Of a stretch of 16,144 bases of DNA, positions 1 through 7,150 are shown piece after piece. Source of the DNA: an uncultured Atopobiaceae bacterium (GTDB lineage: Bacteria; Actinomycetota; Coriobacteriia; Coriobacteriales; Atopobiaceae); NCBI GenBank assembly GCA_944321005.1, contig CALUJT010000019.1, forward strand, positions 1 through 16,144, given 5' to 3'. Made by a program: the position numbers and the translations under genes. Position 1 is the stretch's first letter. The number at the start of each line of letters is the position of its first letter. The notes under the pieces were generated by a model. The model was given only the letters and a program-made list of their open reading frames with translations. It was not told where the DNA came from and did not search any database.

Positions 1-1527
1 CTTCAGAATCGCGCGGGCGATCATGAGGCGCTGAACCTCGCCGCCGGAGAGGTGGGTGCCGCCCGTCCCCACGAGTGTGTCGGCGCCCTGGGGCAGCTTC
101 TCCAGGATGTCCGCGCACTGAGCGGCCTCGAGGGCGGCGAGCGCTTCCTCGCGGGTGGCCTCGGGGCGCGCGGCGCGGACGTTCTCCAGAATCGTCTGCC
201 GGAAGGGCCGATTGGCCTGGAAGACGAATGCCACGCGGTCCATGAGGTCGTGCGGGTCCATCTCGCGCACGTCCACGCCGCCGAGCGTCACGCGTCCGGC
301 ACCCACGTCCCAGAAGCGCGGCACGAGGCTCGCCGCCGTGGTCTTGCCGCCCCCGGAGGGGCCCACGAGCGCCACCGTCGCGCCGGCCGGCACCTCAAAG
401 CTCACGTGGTCGAGCGCCGGGGCGTCCGCGCCTTCGTAGGTAAAGGTCACGTCCTCGAAGCGGATGGCGTTGCCCGCGGGCGTGCGCGGCGCGGCGGGAG
501 CGGAGATCACGGGCGCCGCGAGCACCTCCTCGACGCGCGAGACGGCGTCCGCGGCGGACTGGAACGCCTCGGACATGAACATCACGCGGGTCATGGCGGT
601 GGGGATCACGGCCGAGAAGATCGCGTAGAATGCGAAGTTGGCCAGGAAGCGCGCGAAGTCCCCCTCGCCGGGCGCCACGAGGATCGCCGCCGGCACGAGG
701 AAGATCGCGACGCCGTTGATGATGGTGAGCGAGAGTGACTGCGGCGTCTGGCACCACTTGACGGCGTAGTCCTGTGCGAGCCGCGTGAACTCCTCGATGG
801 CGTCGTGGAACGCGCGGAAGCTGTAGACCGTCTGCTGGAAGACCTTGACCACGGGAATGCCGCGCACGTACTCGGTGCCGGTCTTGTTCATCTTGACGAG
901 CGACTCCATGTAGCGCGTCATGAAGTCCATGCCGCGCCCGCCCATCATGTAGAACATGCAGCCGAGCGAGATGATCACCGCGACAAGGCACGCGAGGCCG
1001 AGCCGCCAGTCAAAGACGAAGAACAGCACCAGCATGCCGACGATCATGGCAATGCTGCCCGCGGTGTCCGGGAGCTTGTGGGCGAGAAGCCCCTCGGTCT
1101 CGGCGGCGCAGCCGTCCACGACGCGGCGCAGCGCCCCGCTCGCATGCGTGTCGAAGTAACCCAGGCTCGCGTGCATGAGGTGGTCCGTGGTCGCCTTGCG
1201 CATGTTGGAGGCGCAGCGGAAGGCGGCGAGGTGCGTGCACATGAGACCGGCGAAGTAGATGAGGATGCTCGCGGCCGAAAGGCCGAACGCCCACCAGCCG
1301 TACGCGGCGATTCCGGTGGCCGCGCCCCAGTCGGGGGCCACGGCGATGAGGTCGCGCGCCACGAGCCAGACGCAGACGTACGGGCCAAAGCTTACGAGCA
1401 TCGAGACGGCCGAGAGCGCGCAGCCCAGGTACGTGAGCGCGCGTCGCGGACCGGCAAAGGCGAGCAGGCGGCCAACGGCGCCCTTGCCGCGGGCGTCGCT
1501 CGCCTTGGTTGCTTGAGAGTCAGACAT
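1..1527 (-). CDS. ABC transporter, fused permease and ATP-binding subunit (3' end outside window)
   Basis: This is a type IV (exporter-fold) ABC half-transporter; 509 residues are visible. The ATG at 1527-1525 follows a strong GGAGG. The first ~300 residues hold the transmembrane domain with several hydrophobic helices. A nucleotide-binding domain follows: Walker A GPSGGGKT near residue 390, a Q-loop in VFQANRPF, and the signature LSGGE near residue 493. The reading frame runs off the window edge just after the signature (…MIARAILK). Walker B, the D-loop and the switch histidine are therefore not seen, and roughly 75-90 residues are missing compared with the usual ~590. It diverges from an AraC regulator, an arrangement common for metallophore or drug ABC transporters of the IrtAB/YbtPQ kind. 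A partner half-transporter would probably lie just outside the window. The substrate cannot be read from the sequence. Confidence 0.93.
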   Translation of the reverse strand, partial: MSDSQATKASDARGKGAVGRLLAFAGPRRALTYLGCALSAVSMLVSFGPYVCVWLVARDLIAVAPDWGAATGIAAYGWWAFGLSAASILIYFAGLMCTHLAAFRCASNMRKATTDHLMHASLGYFDTHASGALRRVVDGCAAETEGLLAHKLPDTAGSIAMIVGMLVLFFVFDWRLGLACLVAVIISLGCMFYMMGGRGMDFMTRYMESLVKMNKTGTEYVRGIPVVKVFQQTVYSFRAFHDAIEEFTRLAQDYAVKWCQTPQSLSLTIINGVAIFLVPAAILVAPGEGDFARFLANFAFYAIFSAVIPTAMTRVMFMSEAFQSAADAVSRVEEVLAAPVISAPAAPRTPAGNAIRFEDVTFTYEGADAPALDHVSFEVPAGATVALVGPSGGGKTTAASLVPRFWDVGAGRVTLGGVDVREMDPHDLMDRVAFVFQANRPFRQTILENVRAARPEATREEALAALEAAQCADILEKLPQGADTLVGTGGTHLSGGEVQRLMIARAILK

Positions 1528-1602
1528 CGAAACCTCCTGCCTGTGGAGACCTTGATAGACGTTCCGTCGCACCGTATCATGGGAGTCGTTACTTGTTAGC
1601 TA

Positions 1603-1612
1603 TAGTTAACTA
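1603..1612. promoter_or_regulatory. Palindrome TAGTTAACTA between divergent ABC and AraC genes
   Basis: A perfect 10-bp palindrome, flanked by GC-TA and TA-GC, lies in the AT-rich middle of the 126-bp divergent intergenic region. This is where an operator controlling the ABC gene and/or the AraC gene would be expected. No convincing -35/-10 pair could be assigned to either direction, so the role is inferred from position alone. Confidence 0.35.
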
Positions 1613-1653
1613 GCATTGGACGATTTCTCAAGGGAGATGGACGAACCCTCAAG

Positions 1654-2643
1654 ATGGCGGGCATGGGCGATATTCCCCGTGAGCTTGTCGCTCTATTCGA
1701 GCCGCAGGTCGAGCAGCTCGGCGTTCGCCTCGAGCGCCGAGGCGGCATCTGGGTGGGCGAGGCGCGGGGTTCCGTGGCGACAGGCTCGATGTGGCTTTGC
1801 GCGCCAGCACCGCATTGCCTCGTGCTCTGTCACGACGTCACCCCGCTTGAGGACATGCCGCTCTTTGAGGGGTCGCTCGGGCCGTACGCCTGCGTCTGCA
1901 CGATGGGGGACGACGCGGTGGCGTGCTCGCGGGACTGCGGGCTTCCAATCAGGTTCGTCGGCGCCGGGGGCGGCGCGCATCGTCTACATGACGAGGTCGC
2001 CACGTTCGTCGAACGCGGCCCCCGCTCGCTCTCGAGTCGCCTGCTCGCCGGACACGTCTACCGCTCCCGCTCAGTCATCATGCTGCCCGACTTCTTCGAC
2101 GAGCTTGACCGCAGCTATCCGGGGGAGTTTCGCGGGCTCTTCTCGGCGTTCGACGGCACCTGGGGTCCCGAGGCCACAGGTGCGATTCGCCATGCGCTCG
2201 GCAACATACCCGCGGGTCCGCCACTCGGCCCCGGCGGTTCGCTCGGGCTTCTCTCGACCGTTACCTCCCTCATGGCGTCGCTAGCTGCAGACGGGGGAGG
2301 CGCTGTCCAAGACGAGGGCGCGCTGGCGGGCCACGCGAGGAGGCTCCTGTCGGCTGCCGTCGAGAAGGGCGGCGTGCCCCCTTCCGTCGACGAACTCGCG
2401 CGCAGGCTCTACGTGAGCCGCTCACGGCTCTGTGACGCGTTCAAGCGCGAGACGGGACAGACTGTGGGCGCGTATGCGCGTCAGCTGCGGATGGAGCGCG
2501 CGTGCCGTCTCCTCGGGGACGGGGACCGCACCGTCTCCGAGGTCGCCGTCCTTCTCGGCTATCCGAGCCCCTCGGCCTTCTGCCACGCCTTCACCGACTT
2601 CACGGGCCTGTCCCCGCGCACGTGGGCGCATCGAAAAACTTGA
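1654..2643 (+). CDS. AraC-family transcriptional regulator
   Basis: A 329-residue regulator. The C-terminal ~100 residues form the double helix-turn-helix of the AraC/XylS family: the first helix pair lies in SVDELARRLYVSRSRLCDAF and the second in TVSEVAVLLGYPSPSAFCHAF, ending in the typical F-x-G-LSPRTW motif. The N-terminal ~220 residues are not a recognisable cupin; they are probably a ligand- or partner-sensing domain of the kind seen beside Coriobacterial ABC transporters. It diverges from the ABC transporter at 1-1527 and reads toward the NhaC gene, so it could control either. The start is uncertain: ATG 1654 and ATG 1663 are both in frame and the nearest AGGGAG is 17 bases before the first. 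The stop codon lies inside the left arm of the 2637-2669 palindrome. Confidence 0.88.
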   Translation: MAGMGDIPRELVALFEPQVEQLGVRLERRGGIWVGEARGSVATGSMWLCAPAPHCLVLCHDVTPLEDMPLFEGSLGPYACVCTMGDDAVACSRDCGLPIRFVGAGGGAHRLHDEVATFVERGPRSLSSRLLAGHVYRSRSVIMLPDFFDELDRSYPGEFRGLFSAFDGTWGPEATGAIRHALGNIPAGPPLGPGGSLGLLSTVTSLMASLAADGGGAVQDEGALAGHARRLLSAAVEKGGVPPSVDELARRLYVSRSRLCDAFKRETGQTVGAYARQLRMERACRLLGDGDRTVSEVAVLLGYPSPSAFCHAFTDFTGLSPRTWAHRKT

Positions 2644-2669
2644 CAAGGGGACAGTCCCTTTGTCAAGTT
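2637..2669. repeat. REP-like palindrome with GGGACAGTCCC core (copy 1)
   Basis: The left arm AACTTGACAAGGGGAC (2637-2652) and right arm GTCCCTTTGTCAAGTT (2654-2669) pair over 16 bp with one G/T wobble around a single central A. The left arm supplies the AraC stop codon. There is no T-run after it, so it is not a classic intrinsic terminator for the + strand. A second element with the same core but different outer arms lies at 11027-11049, which makes these two members of a dispersed hairpin family. From memory, similar GGGACAGTCCC palindromes occur with REP-associated tyrosine transposases; no such transposase is in this window. Confidence 0.75.
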
Positions 2670-2690
2670 AAGTGCGACGAAAGGGGAGGT

Positions 2691-3989
2691 ATGACGGAGC
2701 TCGTGACGCTCGGGGCGTTCGTGGCCGTGCTCGTGGGCAGCGTCGCCGCGGGCGTGCCGACCGTCTATGCCCTCCTTGTGGGGCTCGCGCTCTTCTGCGG
2801 CTACGCGTGGCGCTCGGGCTACGCGCCCGGGGAGGTGCTCGCGATGTGCTGGCACGGCATCCGCCCCATCCGGCGCATCCTGGGGATGCTCCTCACGGTG
2901 GGCGTCCTCACCGGGCTCTGGCGCGCCGCCGGGGTCATCCCCGCGATCGTGGCGTACGCGGTGCCCCTTGCCACGCCGTCCCTCTTCGTTCTCATGACCT
3001 TCCTGCTCTGCTGCCTGGTCTCCGTCATCACGGGGACGTCCTTCGGCACCGCGGCAACGATGGGCTCCATCTGCGTCTCGATCGCCTCGGGAATGGGCGT
3101 GCCGCTGGAGCTCGCGGGCGGGGCGGCGCTCGCCGGGGCCTTCTTCGGGGACCGCTGGTCGCCCATCTCCACGAGCGCCCTTCTCGTGGCGGACGTGACC
3201 GGCACGGACTTCTACGGCAACCTGCGCCGCATGGCGCGCACGGTCGCGGTCCCGCTGGCGGTCTCGTGCGTGGCGTACCTCGTCGCCGGCGCGCTTCTCC
3301 CGGCGTCCGGCGGGTCCGCGGCGTTCGTGGGCGAGCTTCGCACGGCCTTCGACCTCTCTCCGGCGGTCCTCCTGCCTCCCGTTGCGGTCTTCGCGCTGGC
3401 GGCGCTGCGCGTGGACATCCTGCTCGTCATCGTGGCAGGCGTCCTGACGTCCGTGCCGCTGTGCCTCTTCCTGCAGGGCATGGGCGTTGCCGAGGTCATG
3501 CGGACGGCCCTCCTGGGCTTCTCGGCCCCCACGCCCGGAACGGCGGCGCTCGCGGGCGGGGGCGTTGTCTCGATGCTCTCCGCAGCGTGCATCGTCTGCG
3601 TGACCTCGGCCTACGCCGGCATCTTTGAGGAGACCGACCTCCTGAGCGGCGTGGAGGGCGTCGTCTCAGCGCTCGCGTCGCGCGTCACGCCCTATGCGGC
3701 CACGCTCGGCGTGTCGGTCCTCGCGTCCGTGGTCTCCTGCAACCAGACGCTCGCCATCATGATGGCGCACCAGCTGAGCCGCGACCTCCCGCAGACCGCC
3801 GAGGAGCACGCGCTCGACCTCGAGGACTCCGTGGTGCTGGTGGCGGGCCTCGTGCCATGGTCCATCGCGGGCGGGGTGCCGCTCGCCTCCATGGGCGCCC
3901 CCACCGCAAGCATGGCGCTCGCGGTCTTCATGTACGCGCTCCCGATCTGGCGGCTCGTGACGAGCTGGCGGCGCGGGGAGGGGCGCTGA
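2691..3989 (+). CDS. nhaC: Na+/H+ antiporter, NhaC family
   Basis: A 432-residue polytopic inner-membrane protein with about eleven hydrophobic segments. It carries hallmark NhaC stretches: GTSFGTAATMG near residues 115-125, followed by AGAFFGDRWSPISTSALL and TGTDFYGNLRRM. Characterised relatives exchange Na+ for H+, or malate/lactate in MleN-type members, so the exact cargo is open. ATG 2691 is chosen because AAAGGGGAGG ends just before it and homology begins at once. The gap to the AraC gene is 47 bases, most of it taken up by the GGGACAGTCCC palindrome, so co-transcription is possible but expression may be uncoupled. The gene is followed immediately by a GC-rich hairpin and tandem repeats. 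Confidence 0.88.
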   Translation: MTELVTLGAFVAVLVGSVAAGVPTVYALLVGLALFCGYAWRSGYAPGEVLAMCWHGIRPIRRILGMLLTVGVLTGLWRAAGVIPAIVAYAVPLATPSLFVLMTFLLCCLVSVITGTSFGTAATMGSICVSIASGMGVPLELAGGAALAGAFFGDRWSPISTSALLVADVTGTDFYGNLRRMARTVAVPLAVSCVAYLVAGALLPASGGSAAFVGELRTAFDLSPAVLLPPVAVFALAALRVDILLVIVAGVLTSVPLCLFLQGMGVAEVMRTALLGFSAPTPGTAALAGGGVVSMLSAACIVCVTSAYAGIFEETDLLSGVEGVVSALASRVTPYAATLGVSVLASVVSCNQTLAIMMAHQLSRDLPQTAEEHALDLEDSVVLVAGLVPWSIAGGVPLASMGAPTASMALAVFMYALPIWRLVTSWRRGEGR

Positions 3990-3991
3990 GC

Positions 3992-4021
3992 GCGTCGGCG
4001 CCGCGCGCCGCACGCCGACGC
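3992..4021. repeat. GC-rich inverted repeat directly after NhaC stop
   Basis: GCGTCGGCG (3992-4000) and CGCCGACGC (4013-4021) are perfect 9-bp complements around a 12-base loop, starting 3 bases after the NhaC stop. No T-run follows. The right arm is repeated at 4033-4041 and 4053-4061 by the tandem array, so one left arm has three possible partners. It may act as a transcript-end structure. Confidence 0.55.
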
Positions 4022-4072
4022 TGCGCGCCGCACGCCGACGCTGCGCGCCGCACGCCGACGCTGCGCGCCGCA
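4001..4072. repeat. 20-bp tandem repeat, 3.6 copies
   Basis: The unit CTGCGCGCCGCACGCCGACG occurs exactly at 4021-4040 and 4041-4060. A one-mismatch copy is at 4001-4020 and a partial copy (12 bases) at 4061-4072. There are no spacers and the array lies between convergent genes. A copy-number-variable minisatellite is the simplest reading. 20 bp is not a multiple of three, and no coding frame here is supported. Confidence 0.85.
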
Positions 4073-4073
4073 G

Positions 4074-4144
4074 TGTACAGAAATCTCGGAGTTCCTCAGT
4101 GCCCAACTGGGGGAACGCCGGAAGAACTCCGAGATTTCTGTACA
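4074..4144. repeat. 71-bp element with perfect 21-bp terminal inverted repeats
   Basis: The left arm begins TGTACAGAAATCTCGG (4074-4094) and is the exact reverse complement of 4124-4144; the loop is 29 bases (4095-4123). Inside it, GTTCC at the arm-loop boundary can instead pair with GGAAC in the loop, giving an alternative fold. It abuts the tandem repeat and lies between the convergent NhaC and membrane-protein genes. No target-site duplication or T-run was seen, so it may be a small non-autonomous mobile hairpin or a two-way transcript-end structure. Confidence 0.75.
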
Positions 4145-4172
4145 TTGGCCGTGCCGACAGCCAACCGTATCA

Positions 4173-4241
4173 TTCATCGCGCCCCGACGACCAATATGCT
4201 GGCGAGAAGAGCCTCGAAACTGGTCGTCTGGGCGCGATGAA
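4173..4241. repeat. 69-bp element with 21-bp inverted repeats (one mismatch)
   Basis: The arms at 4173-4193 (starting TTCATCGCGCCC) and 4221-4241 (ending GGGCGCGATGAA) are complementary except at one position; the loop is 27 bases. Size and shape match the neighbouring 71-bp element, but the sequence is unrelated. It lies 31 bases before the stop codon of the minus-strand membrane protein. Confidence 0.72.
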
Positions 4242-4250
4242 CGCGCGGGC

Positions 4251-4279
4251 ATGACGCGATGGCGCCGTTCCCGCGTCAT
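4251..4279 (-). terminator. Hairpin overlapping the stop codon of the 4276-4683 gene
   Basis: ATGACGCG (4251-4258) pairs with CGCGTCAT (4272-4279) over 8 bp around a 13-base loop. The right arm contains the stop codon of the minus-strand membrane-protein gene. With no U-run on either strand, this is at most a weak terminator or an RNA-stabilising end. Confidence 0.35.
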
Positions 4280-4683
4280 ACCCGCCTGGTGACACCGCTC
4301 AGCGATACGACCCAGCCAATCGCAAGGCCAATCGCGGCGGGGATGAGACCGTACATGAAGGCCGCCAGGTCCGCAGGTGCGATGTTCGTGAGGCCGAGGG
4401 CGTTTGAGAGGCTAAACGTCGCCACCGTATGGAGCACGTAGAGGACGGCAATCGTGATCAGCGCGACGAGGCGCCACCAGCCGAGCTCGGCCGTGCGACC
4501 AATCAGAAACGCCGAGACGATTCCGGCTATGGGCAGGGCTATGTGGAGCGTCAGAATCACGTAGCCCATGATGCCGCCCCCGCAGAGGGCGCCCGTCGCG
4601 AGGGACCCCCAGTAGAAGACGAGGCAGGCAAGCCAGACCATGCCGTAGATGATGACGGGCGGGACGAGACGTCTTTTCTCCAT
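4276..4683 (-). CDS. Small four-helix integral membrane protein of unknown function
   Basis: A 135-residue protein with four hydrophobic segments at about residues 8-29, 34-58, 64-87 and 107-129, short loops, a basic start (MEKRR) and a basic end (TRRV). No catalytic motif was recognised. The start chosen is ATG 4683-4681, which follows GAGGAGGTG at optimal distance; an in-frame extension up to 4725 has no ribosome binding site. It is transcribed toward NhaC and away from the AraC/GyrI-type regulator at 4825, with 141 bases between the two starts. That regulator could control it as a divergent target. I do not recognise the family. Confidence 0.72.
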   Translation of the reverse strand: MEKRRLVPPVIIYGMVWLACLVFYWGSLATGALCGGGIMGYVILTLHIALPIAGIVSAFLIGRTAELGWWRLVALITIAVLYVLHTVATFSLSNALGLTNIAPADLAAFMYGLIPAAIGLAIGWVVSLSGVTRRV

Positions 4684-4792
4684 GGGGCACCTCCTCGGTC
4701 GTGTTGATGCCCTTAGTCTACCCAAGGAAAAGCAGTCGCCTCAGGGCAGCTGACAAAGTTCCCGACAAACCGTCGGGCGCAACTGGAGGCAG

Positions 4793-4810
4793 CTGCGTAC
4801 AATTGCGCAG
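4793..4810. promoter_or_regulatory. Inverted repeat over a possible -10 upstream of the AraC/GyrI gene
   Basis: CTGCG (4793-4797) and CGCAG (4806-4810) flank TACAATTG. This contains a -10-like TACAAT (4798-4803), 21 bases before the ATG at 4825. No matching -35 was found at 16-18 bp. An activator- or autoregulated promoter with the operator over the -10 is plausible but inferred. Confidence 0.35.
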
Positions 4811-4824
4811 AAGGGGGTGAGGGG

Positions 4825-5685
4825 ATGCCGGGTTCGTATCTTGAGCACGCGCTTGACTACATTGAGTGCCATCTTGCTGAGGCGCCAACGATCGAGGAGG
4901 TCGCTCAGGCGACCGGCGTCACCGTGGAACAGCTTCGCGCGGCCTTCCTGCTGATTGCCGGTATGACGCCGGCACGCTACATCCGTGAGCGGCGTCTCTC
5001 CGCGGCGGCGTCCGACCTCATGGCCGGTGGCTCCGTCACCGAGGTCGCGTTTCGCTATGGATACGATTCGGTCGAGGGCTTCTCTCGGGCGTTTCGCTCC
5101 TGGTGCGGAACGCTTCCCTCGGACGTCGCCCAGCTTGGTTCGCACATGCGCTCCCCCCTGCACATTGTGGTTGATGTAAAGGGAGGCCATCTCATGGAGT
5201 ATCGAATCGTCGAGAAGGACGCCTTTCGCCTCGCCGGCGTCATGGCTCGTGTGCCGATGCAGTTCGAGGGCGAGAACCCCGCGATAGCGGAGCTCGCGCG
5301 CGACATCACGGGGGAGCAGCGCGCCGAGATGAACCGCCTGATGGACACGGAGCCGCGCCGCGTGGTGAACGCCTCCTGGAACTCGGACACCAACTTCCAG
5401 GAGGAGGCGGGCGAGCTCACGCACCTCATCGGCGTGCCCACCATAGCGCGCTCGGCGGGGGAGGGCCTCGCGCTCGTTGAGGTGCCGGCGCTCACGTGGG
5501 CGGTCTTTCCCAACGACGGCCAGCACCCCGAGACCATGCAGCAGACGACCGCCCGCATCTATGCCGAGTGGCTTGCCGAGGTGCCCTGGGAGCTCGACGG
5601 CTTCCGCATGCTCTCGTTCAGCGACGTCCGCGACGACGGTACCGCCTACAGCGAAATCTGGGTGCCCGTTCGCCGCAAGGTGTGA
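4825..5685 (+). CDS. AraC-type regulator with C-terminal GyrI-like ligand-binding domain
   Basis: 286 residues. Residues 1-105 carry the double helix-turn-helix (TIEEVAQATGVTVEQLRAAF, then VTEVAFRYGYDSVEGFSRAF). Residues ~124-286 match the GyrI-like/AraC_E_bind fold of Rob, SbmC and BmrR, starting MEYRIVEKDAFRLAG and ending SEIWVPVRRKV. Members sense small drug-like or cationic ligands. ATG 4825 follows GGGGGTGAGGGG. A second feature stands out: AAAGGGAGG at 5178-5186 sits 7 bases before an in-frame ATG at 5194, exactly at the domain border. This could give a separate 163-residue ligand-binding protein. The divergent four-helix membrane protein is the likeliest target, but nothing proves this. 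Confidence 0.9.
   Translation: MPGSYLEHALDYIECHLAEAPTIEEVAQATGVTVEQLRAAFLLIAGMTPARYIRERRLSAAASDLMAGGSVTEVAFRYGYDSVEGFSRAFRSWCGTLPSDVAQLGSHMRSPLHIVVDVKGGHLMEYRIVEKDAFRLAGVMARVPMQFEGENPAIAELARDITGEQRAEMNRLMDTEPRRVVNASWNSDTNFQEEAGELTHLIGVPTIARSAGEGLALVEVPALTWAVFPNDGQHPETMQQTTARIYAEWLAEVPWELDGFRMLSFSDVRDDGTAYSEIWVPVRRKV
5178..5196 (+). promoter_or_regulatory. Internal ribosome binding site and start codon inside the AraC/GyrI gene
   Basis: AAAGGGAGG (5178-5186), a 7-base spacer and ATG (5194-5196) are in frame with the regulator, at the junction of the DNA-binding and ligand-binding domains. Its strength is as good as that of the gene's own start. Translation from here would release the GyrI-like domain alone (5194-5685). 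Confidence 0.5.
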
Positions 5686-5688
5686 GAT

Positions 5689-5700
5689 CGTGCCGGCACG
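5689..5700. repeat. 12-bp palindrome after the AraC/GyrI gene
   Basis: CGTGCCGGCACG is a perfect palindrome starting 4 bases after the stop codon. It is too short and lacks the T-run needed for a confident terminator. Confidence 0.35.
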
Positions 5701-5785
5701 GAAGTAGGAGCTTCTTTACCAAGAGTGATATGTGTCCCAAACTCAGGTCACTATTTAATAAATCTGTTCTGAAATCGGGATAGAT

Positions 5786-5798
5786 TGCTATACTAGCA
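5786..5798 (+). promoter_or_regulatory. Candidate -10 and operator for the AAA/DUF4143 gene
   Basis: TGCTA-TAC-TAGCA is a perfect inverted repeat covering the -10-like TATACT (5789-5794), 30 bases before the ATG at 5828. The -35 is weak (TTCTGA at 5767-5772, 16-bp spacer). The surrounding 60 bases are much more AT-rich than the window average. Confidence 0.45.
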
Positions 5799-5827
5799 TC
5801 AAAGGGCTGGCAAGGGTAGGAGATGCC

Positions 5828-7150
5828 ATGGCGCGGCGTGAAGTCATACGTGAGGTAGTGGCCGAAGGTCTAACGAGGCCGATCCCCCCTGTGGTTTCGC
5901 GGGACGTTGCCATCCCGCACCTTGCCGAGCGCGCTTCGGTCATCAAGGGCGTTCGTCGTAGCGGAAAGACGTTTAGGATGTTCCAGCGCATGGGGGAACT
6001 CGTCTTGGAGGGTGTCCCCCGCGACCACATGCTCTTTGTTGATTTTGAAGACGATCGTCTCGATGGCGTTTCCGACAACGTGATAGGTGACGTGGTCGAG
6101 GAGTTTCTTCGCGCTCTTGGGACCGTACTGCCAGAGAAGCTCTATCTGTTCTTTGATGAGGTGCAAAACGTCGAGGGATGGGGCAGGCCATTGAGGCGTC
6201 TCACACAGAACCCACGCTTTGAGATATGCGTGAGCGGCTCGTCGGCAAAGATGCTTTCGGAGGGTGTGGCGACCGAGTTCAGGGGGAGGGGAATCTCTGC
6301 CGAGTTGCAGCCTTTCTCGTTTAGGGAATTCTTGCGGTATCGGGAGCACGAGCCCAAGGGAATTGTCTCGCCTGACGAGGCGCGTGAGCTCTCGATCCTC
6401 TTTGAGCAGTATCTGCACATTGGCGGCTTTCCCGAGGTTCAGGATGCGGACGTCGCCACACGGATAACGGCCCTTCAGGACATCGTCTGGACCATCGTTG
6501 CTCGCGACCTTGCCGAGCGCCATGGGCTTCCCATGCTGGGAACTAGAAAGTTTGTCCAGAGGGCTCTTCGCCTCTCTGGACGAGAGTTCTCCGTGCGCAA
6601 AACCTATAACGACCTCCACAGCGCTCAGATTCCGCTGTCGAAGGCCGATGCCTTCTCGCTGCCTGAGCACTGCGAAGATGCCTATCTGTTCTTTCTCGTA
6701 TCCCGATTTGGCGCGGACCTTACTGAGGCCACCCGAGGAAGGAGGAAGCTCTACGCGATTGATTCGGGATTACAGTTTGCCTTTGGCCCGGCCTCCTCTG
6801 CAGATGAGGGGCAGCGGCTTGAGGACGCCGTCTACCTAGAGCTTAGGAGACGCTGCCTGGGGGACCGGAGGACCGGCATCGGGTTCTATCGTACGAAGGA
6901 GGGCTTTGAGGTCGACTTTGCCGTGGGAGACGTTGAAGATCGGTCGGTATCGGAGCTGTACCAGGTGGCCGCTCACGCCGAGGAGGCGACTACGTTTGCG
7001 CGCGAAGTCCGGGCTCTAAGCGCCGCTCTTGACGAGATGGGGCTTTCTGAGGGAACGCTGCTGGTCATGTCGGCACGAGACGTGCCCGAGCCCGAAGATG
7101 CCCGTATTCAAGTGCAGGACGCATGGCGCTGGATGCTCCAGCTGGACTAG
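5828..7150 (+). CDS. AAA ATPase with DUF4143 domain (intact)
   Basis: 440 residues, full length for the family. The AAA_14 part has Walker A GVRRSGKT at residues 41-48, Walker B LYLFFDEVQ near 105-113, and the sensor-like CVSGSSAKML near 133-142. The C-terminal DUF4143 part has a PD-(D/E)XK-like arrangement: E in EDAVYLELRRR near 333, GFEVDFAV near 360 and YQV near 377. Such ATPases are abundant and mobile in gut bacteria and archaea, and their cellular role is not established. ATG 5828 follows GGGTAGGAG. Its base composition is lower in GC than the neighbouring regulators, which fits acquisition from elsewhere. Its stop codon overlaps, on the opposite strand, the stop of a decayed relative at 7147. 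Confidence 0.92.
   Translation: MARREVIREVVAEGLTRPIPPVVSRDVAIPHLAERASVIKGVRRSGKTFRMFQRMGELVLEGVPRDHMLFVDFEDDRLDGVSDNVIGDVVEEFLRALGTVLPEKLYLFFDEVQNVEGWGRPLRRLTQNPRFEICVSGSSAKMLSEGVATEFRGRGISAELQPFSFREFLRYREHEPKGIVSPDEARELSILFEQYLHIGGFPEVQDADVATRITALQDIVWTIVARDLAERHGLPMLGTRKFVQRALRLSGREFSVRKTYNDLHSAQIPLSKADAFSLPEHCEDAYLFFLVSRFGADLTEATRGRRKLYAIDSGLQFAFGPASSADEGQRLEDAVYLELRRRCLGDRRTGIGFYRTKEGFEVDFAVGDVEDRSVSELYQVAAHAEEATTFAREVRALSAALDEMGLSEGTLLVMSARDVPEPEDARIQVQDAWRWMLQLD

Noticed and set aside
1594..1616. DtxR/IdeR iron box in the ABC/AraC divergent region
   Set aside because: Only about half of the 19 consensus positions match, so the palindrome is reported without naming a regulator.
2672..3628. 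318-codon open frame inside NhaC
   Set aside because: Arg/Gly-rich shadow frame of a clear membrane protein.
4001..4072. Possible CRISPR array
   Set aside because: The 20-bp copies are directly adjacent without spacers and there are no cas genes.
4074..4144. Intrinsic terminator for NhaC
   Set aside because: The stem is far longer than needed, the loop is 29 bases, and there is no T-run on either strand.
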